From NCBI RefSeq assembly GCF_009866765.1, contig NZ_CP019431.1:496001-560000 (forward strand): a stretch of DNA of 64,000 nucleotides, written 5' to 3'. A program made the translations under genes and the position numbers. This DNA is from Pseudomonas sp. S35 (lineage in GTDB: Bacteria > Pseudomonadota > Gammaproteobacteria > Pseudomonadales > Pseudomonadaceae). Positions 54,337 to 63,273 of the stretch are shown piece after piece. The notes under the pieces are model-generated. The model did no database searches and was not told the origin of the DNA. It worked only from the letters and a program-made list of their open reading frames with translations. Numbering within the stretch: the stretch's first letter is position 1; every line of letters begins with the position of its first letter.

Positions 54337-55778
54337 TGCGCCTGTCCGAGCTCAAAAGCGCCGGTCGCACACCGAGCTTGCCCCTGACTCTCGACCTGGC
54401 GGATGCCGCCGGCCCCGCTCAATTGCAGTTGCTGAGCCTGTTGCGGGTGTTGCCGGGTGAGCGTTACGTGGGCGCCGCAGTCTGGCGCGGGCGTCCGGTG
54501 TTGGCCAAGTTATTGGTGGGCGGCAAGGCAGCGCGGCATTTTCAACGTGAGCTCAGCGGTGTGCGCATGCTGGCCGAGCAAGGCCTGAGCACCCCGTTGT
54601 TGCTCGCCGACGGCTTGCAGGACGGCGAGGGTGGCTGGCTGCTGTTCGAGTTTATCGAAGGCGCCGAAAGCCTGGCCGATGCCTGGCACGCCGTCGAAGG
54701 TCTGCCCCCCTTGGCCGATGAGCAAACCGCCGTGCTGGCCGAGGCGCTGGGCGCGATTGCGCAGATGCACACCAAGGGCCTTTGGCAGGAAGACCTGCAC
54801 CTGGACAACCTGCTGCGCCAGGACGGCAAGCTGTACTTGATCGACGGCGCGGGCATCCGCGTCGAAGAGGCCGGCAAGCCGCTGTCGCGCAACCGCGTGC
54901 TGGAAAACCTCGGGGTGTTTTTCGCCCAGTTGCCGAAAAACCTTGAGCCGTTTACCGAAGAATTGCTGGTGTACTACCTGCTGGGCAACGGTGAGCACGC
55001 GTTGCCGCTGCAAGCCTTGGAAAAACAGGTACGCAAGGTCAGCGCCTGGCGCTTGAAGGACTATTTGAACAAGGTTGGCCGCGAATGCACGCTGTTCAGC
55101 GTGGTACGCGGCGCCTTTGGCCTGCGTGCAATTCGTCGCGAAGAAGAGGCGGCGATGCTGCCGGTACTGGAACAGGCCGATAAGCTACTCGATCAGGGCC
55201 ACCTCTACAAAACCGGCGGTGCCGCCAGTGTCGCCAAGGTCGACGTGGCCGGTCGGCCGCTGGTGATCAAGCGCTACAACATCAAGGGCTTCGCCCATTG
55301 GCTCAAACGCTTCTGGCGCCCGAGTCGCGCCTGGCATTCGTGGCGTGAAGGCAACCGCCTGGCGTTCCTGGGCATCGCCACGCCCAAGCCTTTGGCCGTG
55401 TTGGAAAAGCGCTTTTTCTGGCTGCGCAGCCGGGCCTACCTGATTACTGAATACCTGCCGGGCCCGGACATCATCGAGCGTTTCGCGCCCTACATCGAAC
55501 ACGGTGACGCGCCGGAAAACGAGTTACTGGCGCTGGACCATTTGTTTGCCGAGCTGATTCGCGAGCGCATCAGCCATGGTGATTTCAAAGGCCATAACCT
55601 GTTCTGGGATAAGGATCGCTGGTCGCTGATCGACCTCGACGCGATGTGCCAACACAGCTCCGCCGCCAGCTTCGCCCCGGCGTATGCCAGGGACCGCGCA
55701 CGGTTTATGCGGAACTGGCCACAGGAAAGCGCGCTGTACAAACTGATTGATCAGCGCCTGCCCAAAACCATCGACTGA
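54336..55778 (+). CDS. two-domain kinase-fold protein of the LPS core operon
   Basis: This 480-residue protein has two kinase-like halves. The first has LWQEDLHLDNLLRQDGKLYLIDGAG (catalytic loop near 150, DGA near 170; quoted as two motifs, QEDLHLDNLL and LYLIDGAG). The second has VIKRYNIKGFAHW, ISHGDFKGHNLFW and SLIDLDAMC. Both loops keep an Asp, so both could be active. It closes the coupled LPS operon and probably phosphorylates core sugars. As recalled, a protein of this size (PA5006) occupies the same place in P. aeruginosa. Confidence 0.83.
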   Translation: MRLSELKSAGRTPSLPLTLDLADAAGPAQLQLLSLLRVLPGERYVGAAVWRGRPVLAKLLVGGKAARHFQRELSGVRMLAEQGLSTPLLLADGLQDGEGGWLLFEFIEGAESLADAWHAVEGLPPLADEQTAVLAEALGAIAQMHTKGLWQEDLHLDNLLRQDGKLYLIDGAGIRVEEAGKPLSRNRVLENLGVFFAQLPKNLEPFTEELLVYYLLGNGEHALPLQALEKQVRKVSAWRLKDYLNKVGRECTLFSVVRGAFGLRAIRREEEAAMLPVLEQADKLLDQGHLYKTGGAASVAKVDVAGRPLVIKRYNIKGFAHWLKRFWRPSRAWHSWREGNRLAFLGIATPKPLAVLEKRFFWLRSRAYLITEYLPGPDIIERFAPYIEHGDAPENELLALDHLFAELIRERISHGDFKGHNLFWDKDRWSLIDLDAMCQHSSAASFAPAYARDRARFMRNWPQESALYKLIDQRLPKTID

Positions 55779-56042
55779 ACGCTCGCTCCTTGTAGTGAGC
55801 GGGCTTGCCCCGCGCTGGGCTGCGCAGCAGCCCCAAAACCAGCCGCTGCGATTTACCTGGAACACCGCGGTGCTTCTAGTGGGCCGCTTCGCAGCCCCGC
55901 GCGGGGCAAGCCCGCTCACCAGGGTTATTGTGCGGCCCTCAAGTGTTGCGTGGGCAACAGTGCTTGGGCACTTGTGAGTGGAGGCCGACAGCACTTACGC
56001 GCTGAATATTTTTATCCTGCTGATTTTTATAGGTAAAAATCC
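55779..56042. repeat. REPIN region after the LPS operon
   Basis: This gap holds a REPIN at 55795-55919, with arms GTGAGCGGGCTTGCCCCGCG and its exact complement, so the outer 20 bp pair perfectly. It is followed by an AT-rich stretch (56000-56040, ATTTTTATCCTGCTGATTTT) just before the sigma-54-like promoter. The AT-rich run could bind IHF. No gene was seen; an in-frame extension of the binding-protein gene through here is not supported. Confidence 0.8.
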
Positions 56043-56058
56043 TGGCACGGCCTCTGCA
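56043..56058 (+). promoter_or_regulatory. sigma-54-like promoter of the ABC transporter operon
   Basis: TGGCACGGCCTCTGCA matches the -24/-12 consensus TGGCACG-N4-TTGCA at all but one base. GG (56044-56045) and GC (56056-56057) are exactly 10 nt apart. The start point would be near 56069, 35 nt before the gene. A small dyad CTGGTGA/TCACCAG follows at 56066-56085. No enhancer-binding protein gene lies in the window. Confidence 0.6.
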
Positions 56059-56103
56059 ACGCTGCCTGGTGAACCCTTTCACCAGCCGCCCGCGGAGCCT
56101 TGT

Positions 56104-57090
56104 ATGCCTTTGAGCCTTTCCTCGCTTTCCCGTCTGATCTGTCTCGGCGCTGCCGTGCTGCTGGGCCACGCCGCCGTCGCCCAGGCTGGCGAAGGTGATG
56201 ACGCTGTGCCGTCCCTGGCCGGCAAACGCATTGCGGTGAGCATGACCGGCACCAGTCACTATTTCGATATCAAGGCATTCCAGGCGCAGGTGGATGAAAT
56301 CAAGCGCCTGGGTGGTACGCCGATTACCCTCGACGCCGGGCGCAATGACAAGAATCTGGTGACCCAGCTACAAACCGTGGTTACCCAGAAGCCCGACGCG
56401 GTGATTCAGACCCTCGGCACCCTCAGCGTGATCGACCCGTGGCTCAAGCGCATCAGCAAGGCCGGAATTCCGTTGTTCACCATCGATGCGCCGTCGCAGT
56501 ACAGCCTCAACAACACCACGTCCGACAACGTCGCCACCGGCAAAGCCTTGGCCGAGCAACTGATCAAGGACGCTGGCGGCAAGGGCAAGATCCTGGTGTT
56601 CAATGGTTTCTACGGCGTGCCGGTGTGTGCGATTCGTTATGACCAGTTGAAGCTGGCGCTCAAGGATTACCCGCAGCTGGAAATAATCCAGCCCGAGCTG
56701 CGCGATGTGATCCCCAATACCGTGCAGGACGCCTACTCCCAGGTGTCGGCGCTGCTCAACAAATACCCGCAGGGCAGTGTGTCGGCGATCTGGTCGGCCT
56801 GGGATATTCCACAGTTGGGCGCGAGCAAGGCGTTGATCGATGCCAAGCGCACCGAGATCAAAACCTACGGTGTCGACGGCACCCCCGAGGTGCTGGCATT
56901 GCTCGGCCAGGCGAACTCGCCGGTGGGCGCGGTGGTCGCGCAGCAACCGGCGCTGATTGGCAAGACGGCCGTGCAGAACGTGGCGCGCTACCTGGCCGGG
57001 CAACGTGATCTGCCCAAGGAAACCCATGTCGCCACGTTGCTGACCACTGCCGGCAACCTGTCACAGGTTCAACAGCTGCGGGGTGACTGA
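56104..57090 (+). CDS. sugar-type ABC transporter substrate-binding protein
   Basis: This is a 328-residue periplasmic protein of the LacI/RbsB-like binding family. The signal peptide (MPLSLSSLSRLICLGAAVLL, cleavage near AQA-GEGDD) is followed by two alpha/beta lobes: KRIAVSMTGTSHYFDIKAFQ, then TIDAPSQYSLNNTTSDNVA and SAIWSAWDIPQLGASKAL. The ligand is not evident. ATG 56104 has GGAG at a good distance. It heads a four-gene importer operon. Confidence 0.9.
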   Translation: MPLSLSSLSRLICLGAAVLLGHAAVAQAGEGDDAVPSLAGKRIAVSMTGTSHYFDIKAFQAQVDEIKRLGGTPITLDAGRNDKNLVTQLQTVVTQKPDAVIQTLGTLSVIDPWLKRISKAGIPLFTIDAPSQYSLNNTTSDNVATGKALAEQLIKDAGGKGKILVFNGFYGVPVCAIRYDQLKLALKDYPQLEIIQPELRDVIPNTVQDAYSQVSALLNKYPQGSVSAIWSAWDIPQLGASKALIDAKRTEIKTYGVDGTPEVLALLGQANSPVGAVVAQQPALIGKTAVQNVARYLAGQRDLPKETHVATLLTTAGNLSQVQQLRGD

Positions 57091-58613
57091 TGGCGGCATT
57101 GCACCTGCAACACCTGCACAAGCGCTTTGGCGCCAGCGTGGCACTGGAGGACGCGAGCCTCAAGGTCGAGCGCGGCAGCATCCACGGCCTGGTGGGCGAG
57201 AATGGCGCGGGCAAATCGACCTTGATCAAGATCCTGGCCGGTATCCACAAGGCCGATGCGGGCCAGGTGAGTATCGACGGCCAGGCCTATGCAAGGCTGT
57301 CGCCGCGCCAGGTGGACGCGCTGGGCGTGCAGTTCATCCATCAGGAGCGTCTGTTGCCCGCCAGCTTTACCGTGGGCGAGGCGCTGTTTTTCGGGCATGA
57401 ATTGCGTCGGGGTCCGTTTGTGGATCGGCGGCGGCAAGACCGTGAGGCGCAGCGCCTGCTGACGGAATACTTTGATTTGCAACTGCCCCCCGGCGCCCTG
57501 GTGGGCGAGTTGAACAGCGCCGAGCGCCAGGTGCTGCAAATCACCCGGGCGTTGATTCGCCAGCCGAAGATCCTGGTGTTCGACGAGCCCAGCGTGGCGC
57601 TGGTCAAGCGCGAGGTCGACCAGTTGCTGCGCATCGTCAAGCGCCTGCGCGACCAGGGGCTTTCGATCCTTTACATTTCCCATTACCTGCAAGAAATCGA
57701 CAGCCTGTGTGATGAGGTCACCGTGCTGCGCAATGGCCGCGATGTGGCGGTGGTGCAGCCACGGCACACGTCCAGTGCAGAGATTGCGCGTTTGATGGTC
57801 AACCGCGACGTGCAGGAGATGTACCCCAAGGCCAAGGTCGAGTTGGGCGCGCCGTTGTTGCAGGTGCGCAGCTTGAGCCTGGCACGGCGCTATCGGCAGA
57901 TTGACCTGCAGGTGCGCCGGGGGGAAATCGTCGGGTTGACCGGGTTGGTCGGTTCGGGGGCCAAGGAACTGTTCAAGACGTTGTTCGGCGTCGAGCGGGC
58001 CGACAGCGGCACTGTGCACCTGGACGGGCGCTTGCTGCGCCTGCGTTCACCGGGCCAGGCGATTGCCGAAGGGATTGCGCTGGTGCCGGAGGAGCGGCGT
58101 AGCCAGGGCATCTCGCCGCTGCTGTCGGTGCTGGAAAACCTGACGCTGGCGGGGCTCTCGCGGTTCAGTCGCTGGGGCTTGCTGAGCCGGCGCGCCGAGC
58201 AGGTGGAAACTGCGCGGTTAATTGAAGAACTGGCGATCAAGGCAGCGGGGCCTAACGCCGCCGTCAGCCAGTTGAGCGGTGGTAACCAGCAGAAAGTCGC
58301 CCTGGGTAAATGGTTCAGTCGTCGTTCGGCGGTGTACTTGCTGGACGAGCCCTGTGTGGGGGTGGATGTGGGCGCCAAGGTGGAAATCTATCGGCTGATC
58401 GGGCGCCTGGTGGAAGAGGGCGCGGCGGTGTTGGTGCTGTCGTCGGATTTGCCGGAGTTGCTGGGGATCAGTGATCGGATCCTGGTGCTGCATCGCGGCG
58501 AGATCGCCGGTGAATTTTATGCAGGAGAGGTCGACAGCGATCAGTTGCTCGCCTGTGCGACGGGCGCCGTGCCTGCTGCTGCTGTGCAGGTGCGGGAGGT
58601 CGAGCATGCTTGA
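57090..58613 (+). CDS. sugar-type ABC transporter ATPase, two nucleotide-binding domains
   Basis: This is a 507-residue RbsA-like ATPase. The first half has Walker A GENGAGKST, signature-like LNSAERQVLQITRAL and Walker B ILVFDEPSVAL. The second half has the degenerate Walker A usual in this family (GLVGSGAKELF), with LSGGNQQKVALGKW and VYLLDEPCVGVD. The first signature differs from the usual LSxxxQQ. It energises import through the two permeases that follow. Start and stop overlap the neighbours by 1 and 8 nt. Confidence 0.94.
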   Translation: MAALHLQHLHKRFGASVALEDASLKVERGSIHGLVGENGAGKSTLIKILAGIHKADAGQVSIDGQAYARLSPRQVDALGVQFIHQERLLPASFTVGEALFFGHELRRGPFVDRRRQDREAQRLLTEYFDLQLPPGALVGELNSAERQVLQITRALIRQPKILVFDEPSVALVKREVDQLLRIVKRLRDQGLSILYISHYLQEIDSLCDEVTVLRNGRDVAVVQPRHTSSAEIARLMVNRDVQEMYPKAKVELGAPLLQVRSLSLARRYRQIDLQVRRGEIVGLTGLVGSGAKELFKTLFGVERADSGTVHLDGRLLRLRSPGQAIAEGIALVPEERRSQGISPLLSVLENLTLAGLSRFSRWGLLSRRAEQVETARLIEELAIKAAGPNAAVSQLSGGNQQKVALGKWFSRRSAVYLLDEPCVGVDVGAKVEIYRLIGRLVEEGAAVLVLSSDLPELLGISDRILVLHRGEIAGEFYAGEVDSDQLLACATGAVPAAAVQVREVEHA

Positions 58614-59556
58614 GGCCATACTGCGCCGGGGCTCGGTGGGGGTGTTCCTGGCGATTTTGCTGGGGTTCGCCCTGGCGGCGCCGGGGTTTCTGTCGCTGGG
58701 CAACCTGGCCAATGTGTTCAGCCAGTCGGCCATCCTCGGCGTGCTGGCCTTTGGGCTGACCTGTGTGATTATCGGCGGCGGTTCGAATGTGCTGGCCGGT
58801 GGGCTCGACCTGTCGCTGGCGGCCAACCTGGGCTTGTGCGCGGCGGTGTTCAGTCGCCTGAACAATGCCGGCCTGGACCTTCGGCTCACCTTGCTGCTGA
58901 CGCTGGGCTGCGGCCTGGCGGTGGGCTTGGTCAATGGCCTGGCGGTGGTGCTGCTGCGCCTGCCGCCGCTGTTGGCGACGCTCGCGAGCATGAATGTGCT
59001 GGCGGGGTTGGAGTTGGTGCTGACGGAAAATACCGTGGTCTCCACCGACTCGCCGTTGCTGGACCTGCTCAGCGGCGGCACCTGGCTGGCGGTGCCGGCT
59101 CTGGCGTGGGTGTTGCTGCTGGCGGCCGGGGGGCTGACCTTGCTGGTCCAGCATTCGGCTTATGGGTTGCGTTTGCATGCCGTCGGCGAGTACCCCCAGG
59201 CGGCTGAAGCGGCAGGCCTTCGCGTCGCTACCTATGTGGTTTCCAGTTACGCGCTGTCGGGCCTTTGTGCGGCGGTGGCGGCGTTGTGTTCGGCTGCGTT
59301 TTTCAGCGGCAGCACCACCGGCTCCGGCGATATGTTGCTGTCCGTGGTGGCGATTGCCTTTCTCGGCGTGGTGTTTTCCCGGCGGCTGGTGGCGAGTATT
59401 CCGGGCACGTTATTGGCGGCGTTGTTGATCGGTTTTCTGATCAACGGGTTTCAGTTGCTCAACGTGTCGAACTTCTGGGTCAACGGTGTGCAGGGCGTGC
59501 TGATCCTGCTGGTGGTAGCCGCGTCCAGTGCACTGAATCGAGGAGCCCGCTCATGA
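58606..59556 (+). CDS. sugar-type ABC transporter permease 1
   Basis: This is a 316-residue inner-membrane permease of the RbsC family with about eight to ten helices. Landmarks are GLTCVIIGGGSNVLAGGLDL and AVGEYPQAAEAAGLRV, the conserved cytoplasmic loop that docks on the ATPase. GGGAGG precedes ATG 58606, which lies 8 nt inside the ATPase gene. Confidence 0.92.
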   Translation: MLEAILRRGSVGVFLAILLGFALAAPGFLSLGNLANVFSQSAILGVLAFGLTCVIIGGGSNVLAGGLDLSLAANLGLCAAVFSRLNNAGLDLRLTLLLTLGCGLAVGLVNGLAVVLLRLPPLLATLASMNVLAGLELVLTENTVVSTDSPLLDLLSGGTWLAVPALAWVLLLAAGGLTLLVQHSAYGLRLHAVGEYPQAAEAAGLRVATYVVSSYALSGLCAAVAALCSAAFFSGSTTGSGDMLLSVVAIAFLGVVFSRRLVASIPGTLLAALLIGFLINGFQLLNVSNFWVNGVQGVLILLVVAASSALNRGARS

Positions 59557-60476
59557 ACCCGCGTGCCTTGCTGCCGCTGACGTTGCCGCTGGTACTTGCG
59601 CTGATCGTGCTGGTGTTTGCCTTGCAGGCGCCGGGCTTCCTGAGCGCCGGCAACCTGAAAAGCCTGCTGCTGAACAACTTCGTGTTGCTGGCGATTGTCG
59701 CCATCGGCATGACGTACGCGGTGGCGGCCGGTGGCATCGATCTGTCGGTGGGCACTGCGCTGGATTTCGCCAGTTTCAGTTTTGTGGTGCTGCTCAATGG
59801 TGGGCATGGCTGGGCGGTTGCCGCGTCAGGTGCGTTGGTCGCGGCGCTGTTGGTGGGCGTGGTGAATGCGGGGCTGATCGCCGGGCTGCGGATCAGCCCC
59901 TTCCTGGCCACGCTGGGCACGTTGTTTATCGGTACCAGCGCCCAGCAATTGCTCTCGGACGGCGGCCAGCCGATCTACATCAGCCAGGGTTTGAAGCCTG
60001 AACTGAGCGGCCTTGCACCCTTGCTGGTCGTGCTCGGGCTGGCATTGTTCTACGGCCTGGCATTAGCACGCGCACGCCTGGGCCGCGAACTCCTGGCCCA
60101 GGGCACGCAGCCTTTGCTGGCGTATTACTCCGGTTTGTCGGTACAGCGGATTGTCACCGTCGTGGCCCTGGCGACTGCCTTGGCGTGCGGCGTGGCGGGG
60201 GTGTTGCTCAGTTCGACGGTCAGCGCCTATGTGCCGCTGTCGGGCAATGCGTTTTTGCTCAATGCCATCGGTGCGGTCTTTATCGGCACCACCCTGAGCC
60301 GGCAGGGCCGGGCGAATGTTCCCGGAACCCTGCTGGGGGTGCTGTTTATCAATGTGATCGCCAACGGCCTGCTGCTGATCGGCTGGAACTTCTATTGGCA
60401 GCAGGTGGCGACCGGTGTGCTGATTTTTGGGGTGCTGGCGTTTAGTTTTACCAGTCGGCGCCTGCAAACCCGTTGA
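59553..60476 (+). CDS. sugar-type ABC transporter permease 2
   Basis: This is a 307-residue RbsC-family permease that would pair with permease 1. Landmarks are TYAVAAGGIDLSVGTALDF and AIGAVFIGTTLSRQGRANVPG. The docking loop is AQGTQPLLAYYSGLSVQRI. The ATG overlaps the previous stop as ATGA. The stop codon (60474-60476) directly abuts the stop of the opposing TonB receptor gene. Confidence 0.92.
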   Translation: MNPRALLPLTLPLVLALIVLVFALQAPGFLSAGNLKSLLLNNFVLLAIVAIGMTYAVAAGGIDLSVGTALDFASFSFVVLLNGGHGWAVAASGALVAALLVGVVNAGLIAGLRISPFLATLGTLFIGTSAQQLLSDGGQPIYISQGLKPELSGLAPLLVVLGLALFYGLALARARLGRELLAQGTQPLLAYYSGLSVQRIVTVVALATALACGVAGVLLSSTVSAYVPLSGNAFLLNAIGAVFIGTTLSRQGRANVPGTLLGVLFINVIANGLLLIGWNFYWQQVATGVLIFGVLAFSFTSRRLQTR

Positions 60477-62567
60477 TCAGAATTGGTACTCGGCACCTGC
60501 GCCGGCGTACCACGAGCGGCCCGGTGCCGCTTCGTAGTAGCGACCGTTGCCGTCGCCGACGATCACCGAACCGACGTACTGGCGGTCCAGCAGATTGTCC
60601 AGGCGCAGGGTCTGGTGGAAGGTCCAGTGCTCGACTTTCTGCTCGAAGCGCGCACGCCAGTTGAACACGCTGTAGCCCGGCGCGGCGTGCTGGCTGTTGG
60701 TGTCTTCGACGTAGACCTTGCTGCGGTACATGCCCTCGACAGCGGTGCTGAGCCAGTCGCGGGGTTTCCAGTTGAGTTCGGCGAACAGCGTGGTTTGCGG
60801 CACGCCGGGGAGGTAGTTGCCTTTGTCGACGACGGTGCTGGTGCCGCTGACGAAGTCGCTGTCGTAGGTGGCTTGCAGGCGGGTGTAGGCGAGGCTGGTG
60901 CTCCAGTGTTCGGCGAGTTGGCTTTCGATACCCAGTTCCAAGCCACGGCGCAGGGTACGGCCGGCGTTTTGATAAGTGGAACGCCCGCCAACGGATTGCT
61001 GTATCACCAGTTCATCTTCGGTGGTGATCTGGAAGACGGCAGCGTTGATGCGTGTGTCTTGGCCAAGCCGTGCTTTCAAACCGATTTCGTACTGCGTGCT
61101 GACTGAGGGTTTGAGTGCGAAGTTGAACCCGTTTGAGCTGCTGGAGTAGGCCGACTCGGCCTGTGTCGGCGTTTCAAAGCCTTTGCCCGCGCTCACATAG
61201 CCGTGCAGGTCTGGTGTGAACGCGTACATCACGCTGACCGATGGGGTGTTCTTCTGGTAAGTCTTGCTGCCGCTGTCGTCGCCGTCGGTACCGCTGATGA
61301 AGCGGTCGTCCACTTCCATTTTCATGGTGTTGTGGCGAAGGCCGGCTTGCAGGGTCCAGTCGCCCAGCAGCCAGTTGGCTTGCACGAATGGGTCGAGGCT
61401 GGTGGCGGTGTCAGTTTCATCGCGGCCCAGCGCGCCTTTGACGCCTTGCACACCGTTGACGGTGTTGGAATAACCCTGTCGATCATCCTGGCTACGGTCG
61501 TAGTCGAGGCCGGCGATCAGGGTCAGGTCGCCCGGAGCGCTGGCGATGGGTTGCAGCCAGTGGGCAGAGCCACCGTAGAACTTGCGGTCGAACGCTACCA
61601 CCCCGCCGCGTTTGCCTGCGGGGATGGTGCCTGGAATCGAAAGATACTGAATCACACTCCGCCGCCCGGTATACCCCGTCACCTGCAACGTCGCATCGCC
61701 GAAATACCGCTCGTAGTTCATCCCCAATTGCTGATGATCGATGCTTTTGCGCGTGTTGTACGTCAGCGCATTGCTGCTCACCGAGCGCGGGTCGGCTTTA
61801 TACGCCGCCCACGTCTGGCCCAGCGGGTCCTGGGTGCCGTTCTGTTCCAGGCTGCTGTAGATCAGCGCCAGTTTGCTGTCGTCATCGGGCTGGACGTTGA
61901 GTTTGGCGAAGGTCTGGTCGCGGCGGGCGCTGCTGTGGTCGCGGTAGCCGTTGGTGTCCATGCGCGAGGCGTCGAGCACGAAGCCCGCACCGTTGGCCGC
62001 GCCTTCGGCGCTCAGGTGGTTCTTGTTCAGGCCGTCGCTGCCCACCAGGGTTTCGGCGCCGATGCGCGGCGGGCCTTCGCCGTCGCGGGAGAACATCTGG
62101 ATCACGCCGCCGGCGTTGCTGCCGTACAGCGTGGCAGCCGGCCCGCGCAGCACTTCGATGCGCTCGGCGGTGTCGAGGTTGAACGTGGCGGCCTGGCCCT
62201 GGCCGTCCGGCGTGCTGGCGGGGATGCCGTCGGCGATCAGCTTGATGCCGCGCACGCCAAAGGCCGAGCGGGCGCCGAAGCCGCGTGAGGAGATCTGCAG
62301 GTCCTGCGCGTAGTTCTGGCGGTTCTGCACCACCAGGCCGGGGACGCGGGACAGCGCTTCAGAGGCATTGATGCCCAGTTGCCCGTCGCTGATCTGCTCG
62401 CGGCTGATGCCGTCTACCGAATACGGCAGGTCAAATGTCGGGCTGGCGCTGCGCGAGCCGGTGACCACGCTGGGGTCGAGGACCAGTGCGGTGTCGTCCG
62501 CCCGGGCGGTATCGCAGAGCGCGAACAGGCCGGGTAGCAACAGGGTGAAGCGGGCGAGGGTCTTCAT
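60477..62567 (-). CDS. TonB-dependent outer membrane receptor
   Basis: This is a 696-residue TonB-dependent receptor. It has a signal peptide (cleavage near ARA-DDTA) and a plug domain with VVTGSR, ISSRGFGARSAFGVRGIKL, and VLRGPAATLYGSNAGGVIQ. A 22-strand barrel follows, ending in the Phe-terminated AGAGAEYQF. It binds an extracellular ligand and imports it using TonB energy. Its tail-to-tail contact with the sugar-type ABC importer suggests the two share a substrate, which is not evident. A weak Fur-box-like sequence lies upstream. Confidence 0.93.
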   Translation of the reverse strand: MKTLARFTLLLPGLFALCDTARADDTALVLDPSVVTGSRSASPTFDLPYSVDGISREQISDGQLGINASEALSRVPGLVVQNRQNYAQDLQISSRGFGARSAFGVRGIKLIADGIPASTPDGQGQAATFNLDTAERIEVLRGPAATLYGSNAGGVIQMFSRDGEGPPRIGAETLVGSDGLNKNHLSAEGAANGAGFVLDASRMDTNGYRDHSSARRDQTFAKLNVQPDDDSKLALIYSSLEQNGTQDPLGQTWAAYKADPRSVSSNALTYNTRKSIDHQQLGMNYERYFGDATLQVTGYTGRRSVIQYLSIPGTIPAGKRGGVVAFDRKFYGGSAHWLQPIASAPGDLTLIAGLDYDRSQDDRQGYSNTVNGVQGVKGALGRDETDTATSLDPFVQANWLLGDWTLQAGLRHNTMKMEVDDRFISGTDGDDSGSKTYQKNTPSVSVMYAFTPDLHGYVSAGKGFETPTQAESAYSSSSNGFNFALKPSVSTQYEIGLKARLGQDTRINAAVFQITTEDELVIQQSVGGRSTYQNAGRTLRRGLELGIESQLAEHWSTSLAYTRLQATYDSDFVSGTSTVVDKGNYLPGVPQTTLFAELNWKPRDWLSTAVEGMYRSKVYVEDTNSQHAAPGYSVFNWRARFEQKVEHWTFHQTLRLDNLLDRQYVGSVIVGDGNGRYYEAAPGRSWYAGAGAEYQF

Positions 62568-62586
62568 GTGTCAGCCGGAATCCGTG

Positions 62587-62651
62587 GCGTTTAGGGGGTA
62601 AACGCAAAAAAGGGCGCGAGTTTAGTGGTTTAGAAAATTTTTATCATTTGG
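62587..62651 (-). promoter_or_regulatory. TonB receptor leader: hairpin and weak Fur-like box
   Basis: Perfect arms GCGTTTA/TAAACGC flank a 5-nt loop at 62587-62605, in the leader of the receptor gene. At 62633-62651 the minus strand reads CCAAATGATAAAAATTTTC, about 13 of 19 matches to the Fur consensus. Both are weak on their own. Confidence 0.35.
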
Positions 62652-62763
62652 GAATCAGCCTACGCTGCAAGTCGGACCGTTCGCCTTGGGCCGGCAGAAC
62701 GGTCGATGTTAGCGTGCCTGGCCTTGTCGATGAAGTTGGTCGAAGTGTCAAAAGGAGTGGTTC

Positions 62764-63120
62764 GTGAGGCTTACATCCAAAGTCCTGTGGCTTGCCCTGT
62801 GCGTGCCGTTGGCCGGTTGCGGAACGATCAACACGGTCTTTCGCCCTGACGTCGTCGCGAGCCAGAACCTGAAGGCTTCAGGCAGCCACTGTGAAAACGT
62901 GCCGCGCATCTACAGCGGTGTGATCTATGGGTTCTGTACGCTCAATGGCGAGCCCGCAGCTGATAAAAGCCTGAAGGACAGCAGCTTGATCAGTCATGGC
63001 GGCGGCCTGCTGCCGGTTATCGCGGTCGAGTTCGTCGCCTCCGGCGTGTTGGACACACTGGTGCTGCCCTACACGATCTACCGGCAGAACAAGGACGGCA
63101 GCATCGAGATCTTCCGTTAG
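62764..63120 (+). CDS. YceK/YidQ-family small lipoprotein
   Basis: This is a 118-residue lipoprotein with signal VLWLALCVPLAGC and a lipobox cysteine near residue 19. The pattern CGTINTVF, then YSGVIYGFC and LPYTIYRQNKDG, is that of the YceK family (DUF1375). Function is unknown. The start is GTG 62764, with AGGAG upstream. It stands alone between the TonB receptor and the carbamoyltransferase. Confidence 0.86.
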   Translation: MRLTSKVLWLALCVPLAGCGTINTVFRPDVVASQNLKASGSHCENVPRIYSGVIYGFCTLNGEPAADKSLKDSSLISHGGGLLPVIAVEFVASGVLDTLVLPYTIYRQNKDGSIEIFR

Positions 63121-63176
63121 GTTGCAGTGACAACCCGTCGCCACATTCCCTAGATCATCCCGCCGCGTGTTTACGC

Positions 63177-63182
63177 TATAAT
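63177..63182 (+). promoter_or_regulatory. candidate -10 element of the carbamoyltransferase gene
   Basis: A perfect TATAAT lies 91 nt before the GTG start; no good -35 box is seen 17 nt upstream. Confidence 0.4.
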
Positions 63183-63273
63183 CCCGCCCTTTAGCTGTTT
63201 CCTGCCCAGGCCGGAAGCACACTTTTTTCAGGCGCGACCCGCCTGCATGCAGACTAAAAGAGGCTAGACCCCT

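Noticed and set aside
55978..56103. Longer start for the ABC binding protein
   Set aside because: It would place the sigma-54-like promoter and AT-rich leader inside the gene and precede a normal signal peptide by 42 unlikely residues.
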